Source: JBFKUL01 sp041635755 (GTDB lineage: Bacteria; Pseudomonadota; Gammaproteobacteria; Burkholderiales; SG8-39). Taken from it: 10,964 nt of DNA. Under the pieces are notes generated by a model that had not been told where the DNA came from, ran no database searches, and was given only the letters and a program-made list of their open reading frames with translations. Each line of letters starts with the position of its first letter. Positions within the stretch are counted from its first letter, which is position 1. The position numbers and the translations under genes are program-made. This document shows positions 1 to 5,649 of this stretch, piece after piece. The DNA is taken from contig JBFKUL010000083.1 of NCBI GenBank assembly GCA_041635755.1, forward strand, positions 1 to 10,964, in the 5' to 3' direction.

Positions 1-564
1 GAACAGCTGCCCTGGCGTCGGTGGATTGCCGCCGGGCAGGAACGCTTCGGCGAAGCCCGGTTGCGGCTTGAGCTCCGCGGTTTGCTGCGTCCACTGCCGC
101 GCGATGGTCGGCGAGACGAGAAAGCCGTCTCGCCCGTAGCGCATGGCCGGCTCAAACAGCTTTTCGAAGGGCAGTTTGCCGAAGCGCTCCGAGAGCATGC
201 GCCAGGCCGAGACGCAGCCCGGCACGCTGACGCTGTTCCATCCGCGCACCGGCACGTTTGTCTGCCCGGCGAAAAACGCCGGCGTCCAGCCTGCGGGCGA
301 GCGCCCCGAGGCGTTCAGTCCGTGCAGCTTCGCCCCGTCCCAGACGATGGCGTACGCATCGGAGCCGATGCCGTTGGAAACGGGCTCGACCAGTGTCAGC
401 GTGATGGCGCTCGCGAGCGCCGCGTCGACCGCGCTGCCGCCAGCGGCGAGCATCTGCAGGCCGGCCTGCGCCGCGAGCGGCTGCGAGGTGGCGACCGCAT
501 TGGCCGCGAGCAGCGGCTTGCGCGGCCAGGCGTAGGGAAAATCCCAGGAGTAGGGCAGCTTCAT
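1..564 (-). CDS. Gamma-glutamyltransferase family protein, N-terminal part (cut by window edge)
   Basis: Reading the minus strand from the ATG at 564 gives 188 codons open to base 1, so the C-terminal two thirds, including the autoprocessing Thr of this Ntn-hydrolase family, lie outside the window. Seen: the family's N-terminal signature, AGGSAVDAALA (residues 41-51), then LVEPVSNGIGSDAY (58-71), and NASGRSP (84-90), whose Arg88 corresponds to the Arg that binds the gamma-glutamyl carboxylate in known GGTs. The classic GIGGGGF is replaced by GIGSDAY, as in divergent YwrD-like or acylase-like members. The N-terminus (MKLPYSWDFPYAW) has no signal peptide, so a cytoplasmic rather than periplasmic enzyme is inferred. 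No other ATG lies in frame just upstream, and the Shine-Dalgarno is weak. It starts 58 bases after the alcohol dehydrogenase stop on the same strand, so co-transcription is possible. Substrate (glutathione, another gamma-glutamyl amide, or an acylated compound) cannot be told from this part. Confidence 0.9.
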   Translation of the reverse strand, partial: MKLPYSWDFPYAWPRKPLLAANAVATSQPLAAQAGLQMLAAGGSAVDAALASAITLTLVEPVSNGIGSDAYAIVWDGAKLHGLNASGRSPAGWTPAFFAGQTNVPVRGWNSVSVPGCVSAWRMLSERFGKLPFEKLFEPAMRYGRDGFLVSPTIARQWTQQTAELKPQPGFAEAFLPGGNPPTPGQLF

Positions 565-622
565 CAGGGAATGCGCTCGAACGGTCGGCTCATTGTACGG
601 CGCGGCTCGCGCCTTTCGGCGC

Positions 623-1693
623 TCAGGCCGCCGCCGTTTCGAAGTCGAGCACGACGCGCCCAAGCACTCTTCCGGCCTTGAGCTCTTCGAGCGAGCGATT
701 CACCTGCTCGGCCGGACGCGTGTCGATCGGCGTAGGTTTGATCTTGCGCTTCTTGGCGAGCGCCACGACCTCCTTGAGCTCCTGCAGGCTGCCGACGTAG
801 GAGCCCTGGATACCGATGGCGCGCTGCGCGATCGGCGGCAAGGGGTGCGTGAGCTCGCCGCCGAACAATCCGCACAGCACGTAGCGCCCGCCCTTTCTCA
901 GCGCCGCAAGACCGAGGTTGGCGGTCGCCGGCATGCCGACGAAGTCGATTGCGCCGGCGAGATTGCCGCCTGTCTCCGCCTGCAGTTTCTGCACCGCGTC
1001 CGGCGCACGCGTATCGAGCACCGACTTTGCGCCGACCCGGGTCGCGGCGACGAGCTTTGTCTCATCGATGTCGCAGGCGACGATGTTCTTGACACCCTTG
1101 GCGCGCAGAATCGACACGCCGACCAGGCCGAGGCCGCCGCAGCCGAGCACCGCGATCCAGTCCTTGGGACCGAGCTTCGGCATCTTGTTGAGGCCGCTGT
1201 AGGCGGTCAGCGCGGAGCAGGCAAGGGTCGAGGCGAAGCCCTCCTCGATGCCGCTCGCATCCAGCAGGTACTTCGGATCGGGCACCAGCAGGTGGCTGGC
1301 ATAGGCGCCCGCGCGGTTGACGCCCAGAAAACGCGACCCGGAGACGCAGTAGTTGTCCTGCCCTGCCTTGCACACGGCGCATTTGCCGCAGCCGATCCAC
1401 GGGTAAACCAGACGCCGCGCGCCGATGCGCACGCCCTTCGCGCGCGGCCCGAGCGCCTCGACCACGCCGAAAGGCTCGTGCCCGAGCGTAAAGGGCGGGA
1501 CGCAGCCGCGTTCCTTGACGTAGAAGCGCTTGCCGCCGCCCCAGTCGAAGTAACCGTCCCAGATGTGCAGGTCCGAGTGGCACACGCCGGCGCGGGTCAC
1601 GCGCACCAGCACTTCGCTGCCGGTCGGCTTGGGCGTTTCCTTGATCACCTTTTGCAGCGGCTTGCCGTGTTCGATGATGTCCCAGCTCAGCAT
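623..1693 (-). CDS. Zinc-dependent alcohol dehydrogenase (MDR superfamily)
   Basis: A 356-residue medium-chain dehydrogenase/reductase, the usual length. Predicted to oxidise an alcohol or reduce an aldehyde with NAD(H) in the cytoplasm. Seen: catalytic-zinc ligands Cys38 (AGVCHSD), His71-Glu72 (LGHE) and Cys159 (LACSALTAYSG); the structural-zinc quartet Cys102, Cys105, Cys108 and Cys116; and the nucleotide-binding loop GCGGLG (184-189). Asp208 at the end of the second Rossmann strand favours NAD over NADP. Odd: the usual GDRV segment before the structural-zinc lobe reads GARRLV (91-96), and an insert-like stretch, DGYFDWGGGKRFYVKERG, lies between Cys38 and His71. The start is supported by AAGGAG (1705-1700) six bases before the ATG. 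It follows metY by 43 bases on the same strand. Family assignment is firm; the substrate is not predictable. Confidence 0.95.
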   Translation of the reverse strand: MLSWDIIEHGKPLQKVIKETPKPTGSEVLVRVTRAGVCHSDLHIWDGYFDWGGGKRFYVKERGCVPPFTLGHEPFGVVEALGPRAKGVRIGARRLVYPWIGCGKCAVCKAGQDNYCVSGSRFLGVNRAGAYASHLLVPDPKYLLDASGIEEGFASTLACSALTAYSGLNKMPKLGPKDWIAVLGCGGLGLVGVSILRAKGVKNIVACDIDETKLVAATRVGAKSVLDTRAPDAVQKLQAETGGNLAGAIDFVGMPATANLGLAALRKGGRYVLCGLFGGELTHPLPPIAQRAIGIQGSYVGSLQELKEVVALAKKRKIKPTPIDTRPAEQVNRSLEELKAGRVLGRVVLDFETAAA

Positions 1694-1736
1694 GACGGTC
1701 TCCTTGATGGCGATTGCCGCGGCGGGTGCGCGGCGC

Positions 1737-3026
1737 TCAGGCTTTGGCGGCGGCGGCTAGCGCCTGGTCAATATCCCACAGGATGTCGTCGAGCGCCTCG
1801 ATGCCGACCGACATGCGGATCATGTCCGGCGCGACCCCGGCCTTCAGCTGCTCCTCGTCGCTCATCTGCCGGTGCGTGGTCGAGGCGGGATGGATCACCA
1901 AGGTCTTCGCGTCGCCGATGTTCGCGAGATGGCTCATGAACTGCGCCGCCTCGATGAAGCGCTCGCCGGCGCCGGGGCCGCCCTTGACGCCGAAATTGAG
2001 CAGCCCCGAAGCGCCCCGGGGCAGATACTTCTGTGCCAGCGCGTGGTACTTGTTGCTCGGCAGCCCCGGGTAATTGACCCACGCCACGCGAGGATGGTCC
2101 TGCAGATAGCGCGCGACGCCGAGCGCGTTCTCGCAGTGGCGCTCCATCCTGACGTGCAGCGTCTCAAGCCCCTGCAGCAGCAGCCACGCATTGAGCGGCG
2201 GCAGCGCCGGGCCGAAGGTGCGCATGATCTCCATGCGCGCCTTCATGGTGAAGCCGAAATCGCCGAAGGTCTCGTGGAAGATCACGCCGTGATAGCCGGG
2301 CGAAGGTGTGGTGAATTCAGGAAACTTGCCGTTGCCCCAGGGAAAGCGCCCGGACTCGACGATCGCGCCTCCCATGGTGGTGCCGTGCCCGCCGATGTAC
2401 TTGGTGGCCGAGTGCACCACGACGTCGGCGCCCCAGTCGAGCGGCCGGCAAAGGAACGGCGACGGTACCGTGTTGTCGACCACCAGCGGCACCCCGGCTT
2501 CGCGCGCGATCGCCGCCACCGCCTCGATGTCGACGATGTTGATGAGCGGATTGCCGAGCGTTTCCGCGTAAAGCAGCTTGGTGTTCGGACGTATCGCGCG
2601 GCGGAAGTTCTGCGGATCGTCGGAGTCGACGAACGTCGTTTCGATGCCCAGTTTCTTCAGGTTGACGCCGAGCAGGGTGTGGGTGCCGCCGTAGAGGGTC
2701 GAGGCCGACACGATATGATCGCCCGCCTTGGCGAGCGTCAGGATCGCGGTGGCCTCGGCCGCCTGGCCGGTCGCGGTCGCGAGCCCTGCGCGCCCGTTCT
2801 CCAAGGCCGCCATGCGCTCCTCGAACACCGCCACCGTCGGGTTGGAAATGCGCGAGTAGACGTTGCCGAAGGTCTGCAGATTGAACAGGCTCGCGGCGTG
2901 ATCCGCCGAGTCGAACACGAACGAGGTGGTCTGGTAGATGGGCGCAGCGCGCGCCCCCGTGGCGGGGTCGGGGATCTGCCCGGCATGCAGGCACAGCGTT
3001 TCAATGCCGAATTTGCGGTCCGCCAT
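1737..3026 (-). CDS. metY: O-acetylhomoserine aminocarboxypropyltransferase (sulfhydrylase)
   Basis: A 429-residue PLP enzyme of the Cys/Met-metabolism family. MetY converts O-acetylhomoserine plus sulfide to homocysteine and acetate in direct-sulfhydrylation methionine synthesis. Seen: start GIETLCLHAGQ (7-17); YSRISNPT (57-64), with the Tyr and Arg that bind PLP phosphate from the neighbouring subunit; ATGQAAEATA (84-93); Asp184 in VVDNT, pairing with the pyridine nitrogen; and Schiff-base Lys209 in HSATKYIGGHG. The long C-terminal half with HPASTTHRQM (379-388) and total length near 430 match MetY rather than the roughly 380-400-residue MetB/MetC/MetZ group. It lies 36 bases after the anbu stop on the same strand, and the gap holds only a weak CCGGG-CAG-CCCGG hairpin with no T-run, so readthrough from the Anbu operon is plausible. 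No metX or other methionine gene is in the window. No strong Shine-Dalgarno precedes the ATG. Confidence 0.95.
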   Translation of the reverse strand: MADRKFGIETLCLHAGQIPDPATGARAAPIYQTTSFVFDSADHAASLFNLQTFGNVYSRISNPTVAVFEERMAALENGRAGLATATGQAAEATAILTLAKAGDHIVSASTLYGGTHTLLGVNLKKLGIETTFVDSDDPQNFRRAIRPNTKLLYAETLGNPLINIVDIEAVAAIAREAGVPLVVDNTVPSPFLCRPLDWGADVVVHSATKYIGGHGTTMGGAIVESGRFPWGNGKFPEFTTPSPGYHGVIFHETFGDFGFTMKARMEIMRTFGPALPPLNAWLLLQGLETLHVRMERHCENALGVARYLQDHPRVAWVNYPGLPSNKYHALAQKYLPRGASGLLNFGVKGGPGAGERFIEAAQFMSHLANIGDAKTLVIHPASTTHRQMSDEEQLKAGVAPDMIRMSVGIEALDDILWDIDQALAAAAKA

Positions 3027-3062
3027 GGCCCGATTCTACCGGGCCCGGGCAGCCCGGCACGC

Positions 3063-3782
3063 TCAGCCCCAGTTCACCTCGGGCACGTCGGCAAAGGCCT
3101 TGCGCAGGCCCGCCGACCAGATGCGGCTGATGTCGCGGAAGAAGGGATCGTCCTGCTCGAAGCGCCGCACCCGCGTCACGCATAGCGCGTCGGCCTCGTA
3201 GGCCAGCAAGTCGATCGGCAGGCCGACCGAGAGGTTCGAGCGCATGGTCGAATCGAACGACACCAGCAGGCATTTTGCGACTTCGGCCAGCGGCGTTTCG
3301 CGTTGCACGACGCGATCGATGATCGGCTTGCCGTACTTGGTCTCGCCGATCTGGAAGTAACGCGTTTCCTCGCTCGACTCGATGAAATTGCCTTGCGGAT
3401 AGACGTGGAACAGGCGCGGCGCCTCGCCGGCGATCTGCCCGCCGACGATGAAGTTGCACCCCGGGTCGATGTTCTGCTGCGACAGCATCGGGCCATCGCG
3501 CGCCACGACCTCGCGCAGCGAATCGCCTACCAGGTGCGCGACGTCCTCCATCGACGTCAGGCCGAGCACGGTCGTCTCGGGTGCGCCCTGGCGCAGCATC
3601 GAGCGCACTTTCTGCGCGCTGGCAAGGTTGCCGGCGCTGAGCAGCACCACGACGCGCTCGCCCGTGACCTCGTAGACGTGCATCTTCTTGTGCACGGCCA
3701 CATTGTCGACGCCCGCGTTGGTGCGCGAGTCGGAAGCGAAAACGATGCCGCGGTCGACGAAGGCGGCGACGCAATAGGTCAT
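3063..3782 (-). CDS. anbu: Proteasome-type peptidase Anbu (ancestral beta-subunit)
   Basis: A 239-residue Ntn-hydrolase related to the proteasome beta subunit and HslV. Anbu forms self-assembled rings or open helices in published structures; its natural substrate is unknown. Seen: Met1-Thr2 start, so Met removal exposes the Thr nucleophile; Asp18 in FASDSRT; and Lys32/Lys33 in HKKM, at the proteasome active-site Asp and Lys positions (17 and about 32-33 in mature numbering). Anbu-typical blocks follow: LLSAGNLA (47-54), FIVGGQIAGE (111-120), ETKYGKPI (147-154) and SFDSTMRSNLSVGLP (175-189). There is no propeptide and no membrane segment; a cytoplasmic enzyme is inferred. It is the fourth gene of an ATP-grasp, alpha-E, transglutaminase, Anbu run, starting 25 bases after the transglutaminase stop. 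The Shine-Dalgarno is poor, suggesting translational coupling. HslV is excluded by length and by the absence of hslU; a 20S beta subunit by the absence of alpha subunits and ARC/Mpa genes nearby. Confidence 0.95.
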   Translation of the reverse strand: MTYCVAAFVDRGIVFASDSRTNAGVDNVAVHKKMHVYEVTGERVVVLLSAGNLASAQKVRSMLRQGAPETTVLGLTSMEDVAHLVGDSLREVVARDGPMLSQQNIDPGCNFIVGGQIAGEAPRLFHVYPQGNFIESSEETRYFQIGETKYGKPIIDRVVQRETPLAEVAKCLLVSFDSTMRSNLSVGLPIDLLAYEADALCVTRVRRFEQDDPFFRDISRIWSAGLRKAFADVPEVNWG

Positions 3783-3807
3783 GGGGGCCGAATGTTAGCG
3801 CATCCGG

Positions 3808-4608
3808 CTATTGGTTGGACGTCACGTAGGCCGTCGCCACCATGGTTTCGGTGCCGCCGCCGGTGCGCGCGCCGCGGATGGGGCAGGCATCGAAGTAATC
3901 GCCGCCGACGGCAAGCTTGACGTGCGATTCGCCCGCTGGGCAGTCGTTCGCGATGTCGAAGCTGTGCCAGCGGTCGAGCACCCACGCCTCGGCCCACGCG
4001 TGACTCGCGACGTGCGTTTCCGCGTGACCGGGCGAGTGCACGTAGCCCGAGACGTAGCGCGCGGGTACGCCGAGGTGCCGGCAGCAGGAAATGAATACGT
4101 GCGCATGGTCCTGGCACACCGCCGAGCCGATGGCGAAGGCCTCGGCGGCGCTCGAGGACACGTGCGTCTCGCCGGGAATGAACGGCATCTTCTTGTGTAT
4201 GCCGCTCGCCAGCTCGCGCACGCCGGTGAGCGTGCCGATGCGGCGCCGGTAGCGCTCGGCGAATGCAGCGAGGGCCGTGTCGGCCCCGGTATGCGTGGTG
4301 GCGCGAAGAAACAGCAGCGGGGAGAGCGTCACGCCGGTGAAATCCGCCGGCTCGTCCAGCACCGCAGCCGTCTCGACCGCGCCGATGGCGCGGATCTCGA
4401 TCTCGGTGACCGGCTTGTCGAGCGTCAGCACGTGCAGAATGTTGCCAAAGCCATCGAACGTGCGCACGGCCTGTCCGGGCGTTTCCAGGCGCCACTCGAG
4501 CACGTGCTGGCGCACGCTGTCGCGGGGCGTGAGCCGGATGTACTGCGTCGAGGCGCGCACCGGCGTCTCGTACGAGTAATGCGTCGTGTGGTCGATCGCG
4601 ATCCTCAC
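3808..4608 (-). CDS. Transglutaminase-like cysteine protease of the Anbu operon (GTG start)
   Basis: A 266-residue transglutaminase-fold protein. An N-terminal beta-rich domain (residues 1 to about 100, MRIAIDHTTHYSYETP) precedes the catalytic core, with Cys165 (GSAVCQDHAH), His203 (ASHAWAE) and Asp218 (SFDIAND) forming the papain-like triad. In bacteria such domains more often cleave or transfer amide bonds than cross-link proteins. The frame is open to an ATG at 4668, but those 20 extra residues are basic and Pro/Arg-rich and lie inside the alpha-E gene. The GTG at 4608-4606 overlaps the alpha-E stop as GTGA and places the conserved RIAIDHTTHY at the N-terminus, so I choose it; stop-start coupling with alpha-E is expected. 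No signal peptide or membrane helix is seen, implying a cytoplasmic protein acting with Anbu. Its peptide substrate is unknown; removing or processing an ATP-grasp-made tag is a published style of prediction, not a result. Confidence 0.93.
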   Translation of the reverse strand: MRIAIDHTTHYSYETPVRASTQYIRLTPRDSVRQHVLEWRLETPGQAVRTFDGFGNILHVLTLDKPVTEIEIRAIGAVETAAVLDEPADFTGVTLSPLLFLRATTHTGADTALAAFAERYRRRIGTLTGVRELASGIHKKMPFIPGETHVSSSAAEAFAIGSAVCQDHAHVFISCCRHLGVPARYVSGYVHSPGHAETHVASHAWAEAWVLDRWHSFDIANDCPAGESHVKLAVGGDYFDACPIRGARTGGGTETMVATAYVTSNQ

Positions 4609-5543
4609 ACCACCCCCAGATAGGCGCGGCCGACGCGATTGCCGAGTTCGTGCATGTCGGCGAGGCACTGCGTGAGGAACTCGTGCATCCCGCCCTGGAA
4701 GATCTCCTCGATATCCGCGTACGTGAGGCGGGCGTACAGCTCCCAGGCGAGGCGCTTGGCCGCGCGGTCGTGTTCACCCTCGATCTTGCCGATCGCATCG
4801 CGCACCTGCTCGAGGCAGGCGGCGAGCGAGCGCGGCATGCGCCGCTCGAGCAGCAGCAGCTCGGCGACCTTGATCGGATAGATTTGGTCGCGGTACAGGG
4901 CGCGATAGGTCGAGAACGAGGACACCGAACGTAGCAGCGCGGCCCACTGGTAGTAATCGAGCGCGCCGCCGACGTCCTCCACGCTCGGCAGCAGCACGTG
5001 GTACTTCACGTCGAGAATGCGCGCGGTGTTGTCGGCGCGCTCGAGAAACGTGCCCAGGCGCGAAAAGTTGAACGCCTCGCCGCGCACAATGGTGCCGTAG
5101 GTGACGCCGCGAAACAGGTGGCTGCGCTCCTTGACCCAGTCGAAAAAGCGCGTCGCGCCGGCGCCGGTCACGTCGTCGCGCCGGATGCCGCGCATCTCGA
5201 TCCAGGTCGCGTTGAGCGTTTCCCACATTTCCGAGGTCATCTGGCCGCGCATCGCGTGCCCGTTCTCGCGCGCCCTTCGGATGCAGGAGTAGATCGACGA
5301 CGCGTTGGCCTCGTCGAGCGCGAGAAAGGCGATCAACGCGGGCATGCTCAGCGTACGATGCGCGGCGAAGAACGCGTCCACCGTCCCGGTGATCGTCAGC
5401 GGCGCGAGCAGGTTCTGCTCCTGCACCTCCTTGCGCCCGAACAGCACCAGGTTCGAGGTCACGCCGAGGATGCGTGCCAGATTCTCGGCGCGCTCCATCT
5501 GGCGCGAGAGCCAATAGATGCGGTCGGCCGCGCGTGAAAGCAT
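4605..5543 (-). CDS. Alpha-E domain protein (DUF403)
   Basis: A 312-residue, almost wholly helical protein of the alpha-E family, found nearly always beside circularly permuted ATP-grasp genes. Seen: the family start MLSRAADRIYWLSRQMERAEN, and a second copy of the same helix motif, FLERADNTARILDVKYHVL (166-184), suggesting an internal duplication with paired E-R-A-[ED]-N motifs (residues 17-21 and 168-172). No catalytic triad or nucleotide-binding loop can be recognised. The family is thought to be an accessory or substrate-carrying partner of the ATP-grasp enzyme, which is inference from gene neighbourhood. It starts 106 bases after the ATP-grasp stop, past a large inverted repeat. Only a run GGGGGCG stands before the ATG as a possible ribosome site. 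Its stop overlaps the transglutaminase start by four bases. Length is normal for the family, and no signal peptide or membrane segment is seen. Confidence 0.93.
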   Translation of the reverse strand: MLSRAADRIYWLSRQMERAENLARILGVTSNLVLFGRKEVQEQNLLAPLTITGTVDAFFAAHRTLSMPALIAFLALDEANASSIYSCIRRARENGHAMRGQMTSEMWETLNATWIEMRGIRRDDVTGAGATRFFDWVKERSHLFRGVTYGTIVRGEAFNFSRLGTFLERADNTARILDVKYHVLLPSVEDVGGALDYYQWAALLRSVSSFSTYRALYRDQIYPIKVAELLLLERRMPRSLAACLEQVRDAIGKIEGEHDRAAKRLAWELYARLTYADIEEIFQGGMHEFLTQCLADMHELGNRVGRAYLGVV

Positions 5544-5563
5544 TAGCGCGCGCCCCCGGGATC

Positions 5564-5620
5564 GGTACAGGGGGCCGAGGCCCCTTGCGCTGCGCGGGGC
5601 CCTCCCGGCCCCCCCGTACC
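5564..5620. repeat. GC-rich imperfect inverted repeat between the ATP-grasp and alpha-E genes
   Basis: The outer arms are GGTACAGGGGGCCG (5564-5577) and CGGCCCCCCCGTACC (5606-5620), which pair apart from one or two bases near the GTAC. Inner arms GGCCCC (5579-5584) and GGGGCC (5596-5601) continue the stem around a loop of about 11 bases, TTGCGCTGCGC. This would fold into a very stable hairpin in the operon mRNA. There is no T-run on either side, so it is not a standard terminator. It may be a dispersed REP-like element, an mRNA processing or stability site, or an attenuating structure before alpha-E. Genome-wide copy number would decide between these. Confidence 0.7.
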
Positions 5621-5624
5621 CCCC
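5600..5624 (-). other. Putative G-quadruplex motif on the mRNA-sense strand
   Basis: On the minus strand, which is the sense strand of this operon, four G-runs of 6, 7, 3 and 3 lie in direct succession. They are separated by loops TAC, CC and A. This fits the G3+N1-7 quadruplex pattern with very short loops. It overlaps the right arm of the inverted repeat, so quadruplex and hairpin would be mutually exclusive folds. It ends about 57 bases before the alpha-E ATG. The motif is seen directly; folding and effect are inferred. Confidence 0.55.
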
Positions 5625-5649
5625 AGGGTGATATTGGCGCGCATCGCGA

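Noticed and set aside
599..613. GGCGCG-GCT-CGCGCC hairpin followed by TTT on the plus strand
   Set aside because: It looks like an intrinsic terminator only on the plus strand, where no gene ends. On the minus strand, where transcription runs, no T-run follows, and the T-run is only three long.
593..1939. Long plus-strand open frame of 448 codons opposite the alcohol dehydrogenase
   Set aside because: Arg/Ala/His-rich translation with no recognisable domain. It is the antisense shadow of real minus-strand genes with full zinc and PLP motifs, as expected at high GC.
3034..3056. CCGGG-CAG-CCCGG hairpin between anbu and metY
   Set aside because: The stem is only five bp and has no T-run; too weak to call a terminator.
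1872..3185. Long plus-strand open frame of 437 codons opposite metY
   Set aside because: Low-complexity composition and no family motif; it mirrors the metY codon pattern.
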